Source: Lactococcus hircilactis (GTDB taxonomy: Bacteria > Bacillota > Bacilli > Lactobacillales > Streptococcaceae). From it: a DNA stretch of 64,000 nt. The stretch's first letter is position 1. Each line of letters opens with the position of its first letter. The notes under the pieces were generated by a model, which worked only from the letters and a program-made list of their open reading frames with translations, was not told the origin of the DNA and did not search any database. A program made the position numbers and the translations under genes. The stretch spans positions 62,001 through 126,000 of the forward strand of contig NZ_WITJ01000008.1 in assembly GCF_009601015.1 (NCBI RefSeq). The letters run 5' to 3'. Positions 23,531-31,868 of this stretch are shown piece by piece.

Positions 23531-24952
23531 ATGGTTGTTGGTGCTCAAGCCACAGATGTGGATTTAGTGGTTATTGGTTCAGGCCCTGGCGGATATGTTG
23601 CCGCTATTCGTGCAGCTGAACTTGGTAAAAAAGTGACAATTATTGAAAAAGATAATATTGGTGGGGTTTGTTTGAATATTGGATGTATTCCTTCAAAAGC
23701 TCTGATTAATATAGGGCATCATTATACAGATGCGATGGAAGAATCTGAACAGAAAAATCCTTTTGGTCTTTCTGTTGACAATGTCAAGCTTGACTGGAAT
23801 GCTGCACAATCCTGGAAACAAGATAAAGTGGTCAATCAATTGACAGGTGGCGTAAAAATGTTGCTTAAAAAGCATAAAATTGATGTCATCAAAGGAGCAG
23901 CCGAATTCGTTGATAATGAAACACTCAATGTTGAACAAGAAGATGGTTTCCAACTTCTTCACTTTAATGACGTGATTATCGCAACAGGATCTCGTCCAAT
24001 TGAGATTCCAGCCTTTGCTTTTGGAGGACGCATTGTAGATTCGACTGGTGCTTTATCTCTTCCTGAGGTTCCAAAACATTTGATTATTGTTGGAGGAGGT
24101 GTGATTGGTTCTGAGCTTGGTGGCGCTTATCGGATGCTTGGCTCTAAGATTACGATTGTTGAGGGACTGGATCACATCTTAAACGGATTTGATAAAGAAA
24201 TGTCAGATATTATCGCAAAACGTGTAAAATCTGCTGGTTCTGAAATCTATACTTCTGCTATGGCAAAATCAGCAACTCAAACTGATAAAGATGTGACTTT
24301 GACTTTTGAAGTGGATGGAAAAGAACAATCTGTCACTGGAGATTATCTCCTTGTTTCAGTTGGACGTCGTCCAAACACGGATTTACTCGGATTAAACAAT
24401 ACGGATGTTAAAATGACAGAGCGTGGTTTGATTGAAGTGACAGATTCTTATGAAACAAATGTCCCTCACATTTACGCAATTGGTGATGTGGTCCCTGGTC
24501 CAATGCTCGCACATAAAGCTTCCTTCCAAGCGAAAGTTGCCGCTGCTGCAGTAGCTGGAGCTGAGGATGCTGTTGACCTTCATATCGCTCTTCCTGCTGT
24601 TGCTTACACAACGACAGAACTCGCAACTGTTGGTGAAACGCCTGATACAGTTAAAGATCGCATGGATACAGTCAAAATTTCTAAGTTCCCATTTGCTGCA
24701 AACGGCCGTGCGATTTCAATGAATGATACCACTGGTTTCTTACGTTTGATTACTGAAACCAAAGAAGGAGCAATCATAGGTGCACAAATCGTAGGTCCCG
24801 GTGCTTCTGACTTAATCTCTGGTTTGTCACTTGCGATTGAAAATGGGTTGACTTCTAAAGATATCTCATTGACCATCCAACCTCACCCAACACTTGGTGA
24901 AGCGATTATGGATACAGCTGAATTGGCTGATGGCTTACCAATTCACGTTTAA
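23531..24952 (+). CDS. pdhD: Dihydrolipoamide dehydrogenase E3
   Basis: 473-residue flavoprotein that reoxidises dihydrolipoamide with NAD+. FAD motif GSGPGGYVAAIRAAELG near 15, redox disulfide GGVCLNIGCIPSKAL near 45, NAD motif GGGVIGSELGGAYRMLG near 190, and the C-terminal catalytic QPHPTLGE near 455. GAGGAATAAAA precedes the ATG. Unlike pdhA-B-C it is set apart by 146 bp with its own possible operator, so its level may be adjusted separately. Confidence 0.97.
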   Translation: MVVGAQATDVDLVVIGSGPGGYVAAIRAAELGKKVTIIEKDNIGGVCLNIGCIPSKALINIGHHYTDAMEESEQKNPFGLSVDNVKLDWNAAQSWKQDKVVNQLTGGVKMLLKKHKIDVIKGAAEFVDNETLNVEQEDGFQLLHFNDVIIATGSRPIEIPAFAFGGRIVDSTGALSLPEVPKHLIIVGGGVIGSELGGAYRMLGSKITIVEGLDHILNGFDKEMSDIIAKRVKSAGSEIYTSAMAKSATQTDKDVTLTFEVDGKEQSVTGDYLLVSVGRRPNTDLLGLNNTDVKMTERGLIEVTDSYETNVPHIYAIGDVVPGPMLAHKASFQAKVAAAAVAGAEDAVDLHIALPAVAYTTTELATVGETPDTVKDRMDTVKISKFPFAANGRAISMNDTTGFLRLITETKEGAIIGAQIVGPGASDLISGLSLAIENGLTSKDISLTIQPHPTLGEAIMDTAELADGLPIHV

Positions 24953-24962
24953 TAAAATTATA

Positions 24963-24991
24963 AACCACTGACAGATTTGTCAGTGGTTTTT
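24963..24991 (+). terminator. Terminator of pdhD
   Basis: CCACTGACA / TGTCAGTGG hairpin with loop GATT and T4; the arms are the half-words of the dispersed palindrome. Confidence 0.8.
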
Positions 24992-25002
24992 TGTGTGAAA
25001 AA

Positions 25003-25038
25003 TTTACTGACAGAAATATTCTGTCAGTAAATTTTTAT
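25003..25038. terminator. Second, bidirectional terminator
   Basis: TTTACTGACAG / CTGTCAGTAAA with loop AAATATT. Its minus-strand T run can end the ABC exporter transcript, whose stop lies inside it. Confidence 0.7.
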
Positions 25039-26597
25039 AATTCTATGATTTCATCAAAGTATGAACGAGTTTCACCATGAAAATGATGAGTAATCATAAG
25101 CACCGTCAACCTTGGATTTTGCAAGATATTTCTCTCAACAGCTAGAGCTGTTAACTTGTCAAGGCTAGCTGTACTTTCATCCATAATCAAAATTGGTTTT
25201 TCCCCCAATAATTCTCGAGCAATAGACACTCTTTGCTGTTGTCCTCCTGATAAATTATTATCAAATTTATTGGTCAGCTTGTCTTTTAAAAAGTCCTCTG
25301 CTTTGACTTCTTTCAACACTTTTTCTAATTTTTCATCAGTAATTTTTCGATTCATTTTTAAATTTTCTTCTAGGCTGTCATTAAAAAGATAGGGAAATTG
25401 ACTAATTGTTGCAACGACTGTTTGTAGATTACCCTTATCTATAATTTTGTAATCCAAATCATCCAACTTAATAATCCCCTGATAATCTTCTAAATCTCCA
25501 TTTAGCAATTGAATTAATGTTGTTTTTCCTGACCCACTCTCGCCAACTATCGCGTACTTTTTACCTTTTTTAATTTCAAAATTTGGATAAGTAATTTTTT
25601 TATCTCCTAATTTAATCGAAACATTTTCAAAAGACAATCTCGTCTCAAAAGTGCTGACAGGATTGCTTTCTCTTTGATTTGATACTTTCGGATATTTTGT
25701 CAGTAATTTATCAGTTCCTAAAGCAATAGTGAAGCAATCAGCAATGGTATTCAGTCCATTAAAAATATTTCCAGCAAAATTTCCTGAAACTAATAATGTC
25801 CCTAAAAGGACAATATGCTGAAAAGCCAAAAGTGCATTGACCCCTAAAATCGCTGACTGTGAAAGAAAACTCAGTCCAACTGTACACATCGTCGCCACAG
25901 AAACCAATCTGGCTTTACTTATTTTGACCGCTTTTAGTTGCTCATAAACTTGAAGCAAGCGAGAAGTAAAAAAATCAAACTGCTGATTGTGATAAATTAC
26001 CTCGTAACCTTTGAGTTTGTCATTACTTTCTTTTAATGCTTTTTCGGCACTATTTGACACCTCTTGGGTCGCTTTGACCATTTTCTTTTGAAAAATTTTA
26101 GGAAGAACCAGCAAAATAAGGGCTAAAAAAACCGTCGTCACAAAAAGAATCCAATGAAAAGTAAACAGAGCAAAACTTGAAAAAAGCACCAGAAAAATAT
26201 TTTCTATCATAAAATAAATTTCTTTATAACCGTCTGTGTCTAAGAGCATTGCGTCATTATTCAACCATGAATTATATTGGTCTTTGCTCTCTTTGGAAAA
26301 TTCCTGATAAGTAAGTGACGTCAAATTTTCTAAAATATCTTTACGTATTAAATTTAACTGGGTTTGTGTTGTTTTTTCTGTCTGAACCACTTCTATTTTT
26401 CTAATAATCATCATGATTAGAAAAATAACTAGACTAAAAATAAACCAAAAGATTGCTTTTGAAACATTCGATTTCATCAAAGCATTGACCAAGTTGACTT
26501 TCAGATAATTTCCATAGACATAAAGTCCCATATCAGCGACAATGATGGCAAGTAGAATGATGTTTTGAAATTTGTTTTTTTTAATGTAAGTGAGCAT
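25035..26597 (-). CDS. ABC exporter, fused membrane and ATPase domains
   Basis: 520-residue half-transporter. Residues 1-300 hold about six membrane helices; the ATPase domain from about 325 has Walker A GESGSGKTT near 354, Q-loop ISQFPYLFNDSLEENL, signature LSGGQQQRVSIARELL near 450, Walker B ILIMDESTASLD and the switch His in MITHHFHG. This is the layout of lipid, drug or peptide exporters; there is no C39 peptidase domain. The start has GAGG upstream. It is the last gene of an AT-rich Rgg-MFS-ABC cassette. Its leader (read on the minus strand from 26633 to 26598) resembles the one before the MFS gene. Confidence 0.88.
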   Translation of the reverse strand: MLTYIKKNKFQNIILLAIIVADMGLYVYGNYLKVNLVNALMKSNVSKAIFWFIFSLVIFLIMMIIRKIEVVQTEKTTQTQLNLIRKDILENLTSLTYQEFSKESKDQYNSWLNNDAMLLDTDGYKEIYFMIENIFLVLFSSFALFTFHWILFVTTVFLALILLVLPKIFQKKMVKATQEVSNSAEKALKESNDKLKGYEVIYHNQQFDFFTSRLLQVYEQLKAVKISKARLVSVATMCTVGLSFLSQSAILGVNALLAFQHIVLLGTLLVSGNFAGNIFNGLNTIADCFTIALGTDKLLTKYPKVSNQRESNPVSTFETRLSFENVSIKLGDKKITYPNFEIKKGKKYAIVGESGSGKTTLIQLLNGDLEDYQGIIKLDDLDYKIIDKGNLQTVVATISQFPYLFNDSLEENLKMNRKITDEKLEKVLKEVKAEDFLKDKLTNKFDNNLSGGQQQRVSIARELLGEKPILIMDESTASLDKLTALAVERNILQNPRLTVLMITHHFHGETRSYFDEIIEL

Positions 26598-26603
26598 ATT
26601 TTA

Positions 26604-26631
26604 AACCTCAATTCCAATCTCATAGGTAATC
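26604..26631 (-). repeat. Leader element copy B, before the ABC exporter
   Basis: Minus strand TTGATTACCTATGAGATTGG, then AATTGAGG. It matches the element before the MFS gene (TTGATTACTTATGGATTGGA) at most positions, so the two transporter genes share a translation-start leader. Confidence 0.5.
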
Positions 26632-26642
26632 AAGTTTTGCTT

Positions 26643-27881
26643 TTATAGTGATTTTTTTTTGAATAAATTTATAAAAGTAGGACCAATTAAAGCAAGAAAA
26701 CAGATGAAAGCAATGATATAAAAAGTTAAACTAAGACCAGTAAGATTGGCCAAGGCCACAAATACTAAAACTCCCATCGAACTTGCTGTTGCAAAAAATG
26801 TTGAAATTCCTCCCCGAATGGTCGCCAAATCTTCTTTTGGAATAATCTGAAAGATAATACTTGTAAGTTTCGGGTTAACTTTAGCAAAACAATATCCGAT
26901 AGCGAAAAATAGTGCAATAGACACGAGCCCAAAAGACATAAGGAATAAAGAAAACAAGATAAGCAGTCCCAAAACTAATTTCAATATAAAGCTTAAGTTC
27001 TTTTTTTGAAAAAAATCGTGCATAAAAAACGATGAGATGAAGACACCTAAAGAAAATGAAAGGCTAAATACAGTAACAGCCAAGCCAAAGTTATGACCAA
27101 ATGGATTGTGGTGTACCATTGCTAGGTCAATCAATGGTAAAATTCCATTAATTGAAAAATTAATAATCAGTATGATAATAATGAGAGAAATTGCTGACGT
27201 CGTCCCCTCAACTTTGAACACTTTTATAATTTGCAAGAGTGTTTCCTTGAGTGAAAAATGAAATTTTCCTCCGTCAGGTTTTTTTGTAACTTCTATGTCC
27301 AGATATTTTCTACTCTCGAATAAGACTATTCCTGATATAAAGTACAAACCGGCATTCACCAGAGCCAACATGGAAAAAGAATTTCCTAAAATAGCCAAAA
27401 GTGCTAAACCAACTGGTTTTCCGACAATTCCAATCAAAGAACTTGCGCCCTGTATTAATCCATAAGCAGGTTGAATATCATCTGATGATACCCGACTTTG
27501 CATAATCGGTAATTCCAAGCCGTCTTTATACATAGCAAGGAGTTCATCTACCAAATTGACCAGAATACAGAACAAAAAAACAAAAAATGAATGCTGCTCA
27601 ATGGCAAAAGCGACACCGATAAACAAAATTGTCTGAATCCAAGACGTCATAAATAGCGCACGCTTTTTATCCTTAGTGCGGTCTGCCAAATAACCCATAT
27701 AAGCATTAAAAAACGTGGGAATTACCATAAATAAGGCCACAAGAGAAATATAGAACTTACTATTAGGATAAGTCGAAGCATAAATAAGAAAAGCGAGAGC
27801 AAATAAATTACTCCCTGTCGTATTAAATACACCGCACAGAAAAAGCGAGCGAAAGGCCGAATTTTTAGTAATAAGTCGCAT
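26643..27881 (-). CDS. MFS transporter
   Basis: 412-residue major facilitator protein with about 12 hydrophobic helices. The GYLADRTKDKKRALFM loop near residue 55 is the MFS motif A between helices 2 and 3. The strong site GGAGG lies 8 nt before the chosen ATG. A longer version, 22 codons upstream and preceded by GGAG, is also possible and would add an N-terminal MILDNLFFGYKNLIT segment. It lies between an Rgg regulator upstream and an ABC exporter downstream on the same strand; the substrate is unknown, but the setting suggests peptide or drug export controlled by the regulator. Confidence 0.85.
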   Translation of the reverse strand: MRLITKNSAFRSLFLCGVFNTTGSNLFALAFLIYASTYPNSKFYISLVALFMVIPTFFNAYMGYLADRTKDKKRALFMTSWIQTILFIGVAFAIEQHSFFVFLFCILVNLVDELLAMYKDGLELPIMQSRVSSDDIQPAYGLIQGASSLIGIVGKPVGLALLAILGNSFSMLALVNAGLYFISGIVLFESRKYLDIEVTKKPDGGKFHFSLKETLLQIIKVFKVEGTTSAISLIIIILIINFSINGILPLIDLAMVHHNPFGHNFGLAVTVFSLSFSLGVFISSFFMHDFFQKKNLSFILKLVLGLLILFSLFLMSFGLVSIALFFAIGYCFAKVNPKLTSIIFQIIPKEDLATIRGGISTFFATASSMGVLVFVALANLTGLSLTFYIIAFICFLALIGPTFINLFKKKSL

Positions 27882-27952
27882 ATCAAATTCCTCCAATCCA
27901 TAAGTAATCAAATTTTTATAACCAAAAAAGAGGTTATCTAAAATCATTTTAC
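27882..27952 (-). promoter_or_regulatory. Leader with two start sites and copy A of the shared element
   Basis: Minus strand, in order: GGAG, an ATG (27945-27947), a short inverted repeat ATAACC/GGTTAT (27918-27937), the element TTGATTACTTATGGATTGGA, and GGAGG before the MFS ATG. The upstream ATG is in frame with the MFS gene, so it could make a longer protein, or a leader could set translation. Confidence 0.4.
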
Positions 27953-27970
27953 CACTCCATTTTCAAAATC

Positions 27971-27996
27971 AAAAAACGTCACTTATTTGTGACGCT
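27971..27996 (-). terminator. Terminator of rgg
   Basis: Minus strand GCGTCAC / GTGACGT hairpin around the rgg stop codon followed by T6. Some read-through would be needed to connect rgg to the MFS gene. Confidence 0.65.
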
Positions 27997-28864
27997 TTTC
28001 TTTCATATAACTTGCCGCTTTGTCATAACCTAACTTTTCATACATAATGGCTAAATCTTCAAAAATCTGATTTCCTTTTTCAATATCGCCAATTAAAAAT
28101 TGGTAATTTCCCTTGATAGAGAGATATTCTTTGCGATTATAAACATCAATAATCGGACTTTCAATCAATTTTTCATAACTTTTTAGTAGTATTTCCGCTT
28201 GCTCCACCTGAGATTTTTCAATAAAATAATTGGTACAATCTCGAATAACGAGGGTGACTTGAGTTTTATTTTCTGGTATTTTTCGATAAAACTTTGTCCG
28301 TTTAATCAGCTCTTTTGAAAACTCAAAAACGAGAGTTTCTGGTAAAAAATAAATAAATTCACTGAATAAAAAGAGTTCCGCCTCGCCCCATTCCAACATA
28401 GAAAATAGGTCATCACTAACTTCTTGGATTTCCTTTTCGCTTATCTGATAGGATTTATAATTTTTTTGCGCCAAAAATGATTTGTATTCTAAAGCGTTCC
28501 AATAATCGGTTTGTTTTTGAGTTTCCGCAAATCTGCCTTCTAGTTCTTGATAAATTTTTTCAATTTCAGGCAAATTACCAAGCTCTTGCAATCGACCAAG
28601 TGCTTCAAAAAGTGCTCGTCCACTCGGAAGTTCATAATTTCTGACATGATAAAGATATTCTTCAAAGGAAAGTCCCATATTTTCAACCAAATCATAAATT
28701 TTTGTGAGCGTGATGTCAGAAATTCCAAGCTCAAAACGTGACACTTGTTGTTTTGAAGTGATAAAATTCGGCGAATTTTCATAATCTCCTGCAACTTTGG
28801 CTAATGATAAATTTTTCATTTCGCGGATTTCACGAAAAACTCTTCCCCATGATTTTGCGTCCAT
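27983..28864 (-). CDS. Rgg/GadR/MutR-family regulator
   Basis: 293-residue regulator. An XRE-type helix-turn-helix covers about residues 8-65 (QQVSRFELGISDITLTKIYDL), and the rest is the alpha-helical, TPR-like peptide-binding domain of Rgg proteins (FEALGRLQELGNLPEIEKIY and following). Members sense short secreted peptides and control export or bacteriocin genes. The start has GGGGGA 5 nt upstream. No peptide gene with the usual SHP features is seen beside it. The codon use and low GC of this gene and the two transporters after it differ from the recO and pdh genes around them, which suggests acquisition as a unit. Confidence 0.85.
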   Translation of the reverse strand: MDAKSWGRVFREIREMKNLSLAKVAGDYENSPNFITSKQQVSRFELGISDITLTKIYDLVENMGLSFEEYLYHVRNYELPSGRALFEALGRLQELGNLPEIEKIYQELEGRFAETQKQTDYWNALEYKSFLAQKNYKSYQISEKEIQEVSDDLFSMLEWGEAELFLFSEFIYFLPETLVFEFSKELIKRTKFYRKIPENKTQVTLVIRDCTNYFIEKSQVEQAEILLKSYEKLIESPIIDVYNRKEYLSIKGNYQFLIGDIEKGNQIFEDLAIMYEKLGYDKAASYMKEKRHK

Positions 28865-28879
28865 AAATTTCCCCCATCA

Positions 28880-28918
28880 TTACTGACAGAACTCTTTTAC
28901 TTTCTGTCAGTAGATTTT
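28880..28918. repeat. Wide-spaced palindrome halves in the rgg leader
   Basis: TTACTGACAGAA and TTCTGTCAGTA form a stem of about 11 bp with a loop of about 13 nt. On the minus strand it stands directly before the rgg ribosome site; on the plus strand it is followed by T6. Confidence 0.6.
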
Positions 28919-28976
28919 TTACTTTTTCCACTGTGGCTAACGATTAAAAAATCTCATCAGTAACTTATCCACAAGT

Positions 28977-29738
28977 TTATTTCATAATATCTGCCCAAGA
29001 GCCGGGTTGCATACTGTCTAAAAATTTCTTAGATTTGAGATGTAATCCCACATATTCATCGTAAAGACCATCAATAAATTGGCGGAGTTTTTGTTTCATT
29101 TCTGGTTTGATTGAGATTTTTTTTAGTTCGTCCAATGAAATTTCTTGAAACAAGTTGCAAAGAAAAATGACGTTAGGATCCAGATGCGTGCGGCGCAGAT
29201 CTTCATCAAAATGCTTTTTGCAAAGACAGGCATTAAATTTATATGAATAATCAAAAGGGCCAGTTGTGGTATGGCAAAAGGCACATTCTGCAAAATTAAT
29301 GGAAATTCCGAAACGTCCTAAGATTTGTAGCTCAAAAATATTGGTAATGATTTCCATATCAAATTTTTGATCTAAAAGCTCCAAACTTCGCTTTAGAAAC
29401 GCGTAAAGTGCTGGGTCATATTGATTATCAGAAATCGCCGCATCAGCTAAACTTATGATATAAGAAGCATACGCATTGATGAAAATATCTGCATTAATAT
29501 TTTTATAAACGGTCACTTCACTGACATCTTCGATAAAAGAAAATCCGCTGTCATTAATCGTTGCGGTCAATTTTCCGTCAGTAAAAGCTTGTAAGGAACT
29601 GGCAAAAGGGGATTTTCCAAAATTCTTAATAAAAAACATCCGCTTGCCAAAAGACGCTGTAAAAATCTTGACCAATTTGTCTTTTTCTTTGTAATTACGA
29701 CTGTAAAGCACCAAGCCTTGTGTTTCGGCATCCCGCAT
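28977..29738 (-). CDS. recO: DNA repair protein RecO
   Basis: 253-residue mediator of RecF-pathway recombination that loads RecA on SSB-coated DNA. The N-terminal OB fold (ETQGLVLYSRNYKEKDKLVKIFT, about 5-80) and the helical part are present, with a zinc finger formed by CAFCHTT near 175 and ACLCKKHF near 193. Length is normal. It lies downstream of araT and HIT in the same direction, separated from HIT by 216 bp that hold palindromes and a possible gene remnant. Confidence 0.93.
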   Translation of the reverse strand: MRDAETQGLVLYSRNYKEKDKLVKIFTASFGKRMFFIKNFGKSPFASSLQAFTDGKLTATINDSGFSFIEDVSEVTVYKNINADIFINAYASYIISLADAAISDNQYDPALYAFLKRSLELLDQKFDMEIITNIFELQILGRFGISINFAECAFCHTTTGPFDYSYKFNACLCKKHFDEDLRRTHLDPNVIFLCNLFQEISLDELKKISIKPEMKQKLRQFIDGLYDEYVGLHLKSKKFLDSMQPGSWADIMK

Positions 29739-29782
29739 GATTTTCCCCTTTCGCTATTTTATTTCATTATATCAAAAAAATT

Positions 29783-29815
29783 ACTGACAAGCCTATCAGT
29801 AATTTTTCAAATCAA
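29783..29815. terminator. Hairpin of palindrome half-words between HIT and recO
   Basis: ATTACTGACA(AG) / (C)TATCAGTAAT, with T on the plus side and A-rich flank; likely terminator. Confidence 0.5.
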
Positions 29816-29827
29816 TTATTTTACTGA

Positions 29828-29949
29828 CAGTTGGTGTAGTAATTTTCTGAATGTTTTCAACTCCGATATTCCTGCTGATGCAGATAAATTATTCGCCATC
29901 TGTGAGTCGTTAATTGGAATCCCTACTTTGTATTTCTGTCAGTACTGAC
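29828..29949 (-). pseudogene. Possible remnant coding segment
   Basis: In one minus-strand frame about 40 codons run from the palindrome to a stop at 29828 and have a protein-like composition (KVGIPINDSQMANNLSASAG then ISELKTFRKLLHQLS). The frame is blocked upstream by a TGA that is part of the palindrome, and no start with a ribosome site exists. It could be the tail of a lost gene or chance. Confidence 0.25.
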
Positions 29950-29951
29950 AG
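29936..29951. repeat. Dispersed palindrome after the HIT gene
   Basis: Exact CTGTCAGTACTGACAG within AATTT...AAATT, starting 4 bp after the HIT stop; probable terminator hairpin. Confidence 0.9.
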
Positions 29952-29954
29952 AAA

Positions 29955-30326
29955 TTATTTTGACTGATAATGTTGTTTTTGAGGAATCACGCCTCTGACA
30001 CCGCCTATGGGATTTTCAACATCATTGGTATAGCGCGGAATCAAATGGACATGACAATGAAAAACGGTCTGTCCAGCTGCTTTTCCGACGTTGATGCCAA
30101 CATTATAAGCATCGGGATGCTCGTGTTCATCAAGATATGTTTTAGAGTGCTCTAAAAGTTCGTCCATGTCGTGTTTTTCTTGGCTGCTGAGTTCAAAAAA
30201 GTTGGCTTCGTGTCGTTTTGGAACAATCAACAGATGCCCTTTTGAAACAGGATAGTGATCAAAAAAACATTTTGCAGTATCATTTTCAAATAAAACATCA
30301 TGCGTTTCACAAAATATACAAGTCAT
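29955..30326 (-). CDS. HIT-family protein
   Basis: 123-residue histidine-triad nucleotide hydrolase. The triad HCHVHLIPR near residue 94 is complete, and the N-terminal CIFCETHDVLFEND with DHYPVSKGHLLIVPKRH is typical of the branch that includes B. subtilis Hit. It hydrolyses AMP-type phosphoramidates in related proteins. The start overlaps the araT stop by 4 bp, so it is translated from the araT mRNA. Confidence 0.92.
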   Translation of the reverse strand: MTCIFCETHDVLFENDTAKCFFDHYPVSKGHLLIVPKRHEANFFELSSQEKHDMDELLEHSKTYLDEHEHPDAYNVGINVGKAAGQTVFHCHVHLIPRYTNDVENPIGGVRGVIPQKQHYQSK

Positions 30327-31501
30327 GCGTTTCGTCTTCCTGTGACATAAGCATTGAGTCGGCTCATCGCTTGCTCAATCGTCTCCATCGAGGCGGCATA
30401 CGACAATCTAACATAGCCTTCGCCATATTGTCCAAAACTTACACCTGGAATAATTGCAACCGCTTGTTCTTTTGCAAAATCCACACAAAAATCAAATGAA
30501 TTTTGAATCAAATCTGCTGGAATTTTTGCAAAAATGTAAAATGCACCATCTGGTTTGATGATTTCAAAACCAAGTTGACTCATCTGTGCAATGATGTAAT
30601 CGCGGCGCTTTAGATATTCTTTTTTCATCGGAAATGCGTCGTCTTGCCCTTTTTGGAGTGCTTCGATCGCTGCAAATTGTGATTGAGTTGACGCTGAGGT
30701 CACCAAATATTGATGGGTCTTTATAATCTGTGCTGTCAGTACTGACGGAGCAAAAATTAATCCAATACGCCACCCTGTCATTGCGTGTGATTTTGACAAA
30801 CCGTTCAATAGAATCGTTTGATCGGGTGCAAATTCAGCAATAGAAGCGTGTGCTTCGTTGGTGTAATTCAACTCACTATAAACTTCGTCAGCAATGACAA
30901 AAATCTCATGGCGCTTCACAACCTCTGCCAACGCTTGAATTTGCGCGCGGCTGTATGTGACACCTGTTGGATTTGCGGGGTAATTCAAAATAACCGCTTT
31001 TACTTTTTTAGCATGTGCCAAAAGCGCAGAATCAAGCATCTCAGGCGTTAAAACAAATTGATTACTTGTTGTGTCAATTTCGACTAAAGTTCCACCAGCG
31101 AGCGTAATGAGTGGCTCATAGCCAGGATAAGCTGGTGCAGGAATCAAAACTTCATCTCCAGGCACCAAAATTGACAATAACGTCGCAGAAATGGCCTCTG
31201 TCACACCCACCGTCACTAAAATTTCTTGTGCTGCGTCGTAATGCAAATCGTACTTTTTCGCCAGAAAATCACTTGCTGCCTCGCGCAATTTGGGCAATCC
31301 TGCCATCCCAGTGTAATGGCTCTCATTGGCATTAATCGCTGCAATTCCTGCTTGTTTTACATGCTCTGGCGTATAAAAATCTGGCTCCCCCAAGGTCAAC
31401 TTAATAATTCCAGGAATACTTGAAACCTGTTGATCAAATTGACGAATCATTGATACTGCAATTTTATCGAGATTTGGGTTAAATTTTTTTGTTAAATCCA
31501 T
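30323..31501 (-). CDS. araT: Aromatic amino-acid aminotransferase
   Basis: 392-residue class I PLP aminotransferase. PLP contacts: NYPANPTGV near 180, ADEVYSEL near 215 and the Schiff-base Lys in LNGLSKSHAMTGWRIGL near 240. The N-terminal IIKLTLGEPDFYTP and length match lactococcal AraT, which starts catabolism of Phe, Tyr and Trp; the neighbouring recO also matches what I recall of lactococcal gene order, but the substrate is inferred. A near copy of the dispersed palindrome at 30733 is read as Ser-Val-Leu-Thr. Confidence 0.85.
   Translation of the reverse strand: MDLTKKFNPNLDKIAVSMIRQFDQQVSSIPGIIKLTLGEPDFYTPEHVKQAGIAAINANESHYTGMAGLPKLREAASDFLAKKYDLHYDAAQEILVTVGVTEAISATLLSILVPGDEVLIPAPAYPGYEPLITLAGGTLVEIDTTSNQFVLTPEMLDSALLAHAKKVKAVILNYPANPTGVTYSRAQIQALAEVVKRHEIFVIADEVYSELNYTNEAHASIAEFAPDQTILLNGLSKSHAMTGWRIGLIFAPSVLTAQIIKTHQYLVTSASTQSQFAAIEALQKGQDDAFPMKKEYLKRRDYIIAQMSQLGFEIIKPDGAFYIFAKIPADLIQNSFDFCVDFAKEQAVAIIPGVSFGQYGEGYVRLSYAASMETIEQAMSRLNAYVTGRRNA
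30733..30748. repeat. Near-palindrome inside araT
   Basis: CTGTCAGTACTGACGG, one mismatch, coding-strand reading Pro-Ser-Val-Leu-Thr, identical in sequence to the permease copy at 11774. Confidence 0.8.
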
Positions 31502-31583
31502 AATGCCTCCAATTAAAATCTATTTGCGTTCTATTATATCCTTTTTTCTGATTATTTTCACGATTCTAACAGCTTATTTTAAT

Positions 31584-31614
31584 AAAAAAAACTAACCTTA
31601 GTAGATTAGCTTTT
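31584..31614 (-). terminator. Terminator of tRNA-Lys
   Basis: Minus strand GCTAATC / GGTTAGT hairpin followed by eight T. Confidence 0.65.
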
Positions 31615-31651
31615 TTGAGTGAGTCTGAAAATACAAACTCAAGAAAGGTGA

Positions 31652-31724
31652 TGGCTCGGCAGGGGCTCGAACCCTGGACCCATAGATTAAGAGTCTACTG
31701 CTCTACCAACTGAGCTACCGGGCC
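31652..31724 (-). tRNA. tRNA-Lys(CTT)
   Basis: 73-nt cloverleaf; anticodon loop CTCTTAA gives CTT. The T arm GGTTCGAGCC and D arm TAGCTCAGTTGGTAGAGCA are normal. CCA is not encoded. The acceptor stem has one C-A mismatch at pair 4-69. A promoter lies upstream: TTGCAT (31775-31780), 16-bp spacer, TAAAAT (31753-31758). Confidence 0.93.
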
Positions 31725-31868
31725 ATTTTTCGTTCAAAGAACGTACTCATCTATTTTACCATTTTTGGAATAAAATGCAAGTATTTTTTCATGTCAAGAC
31801 GTGAAATTTTTCTTTTTCTTTTCTAAATTTTGTTATAATTTAGATACATCATTTAAGAAAGGTCCATC

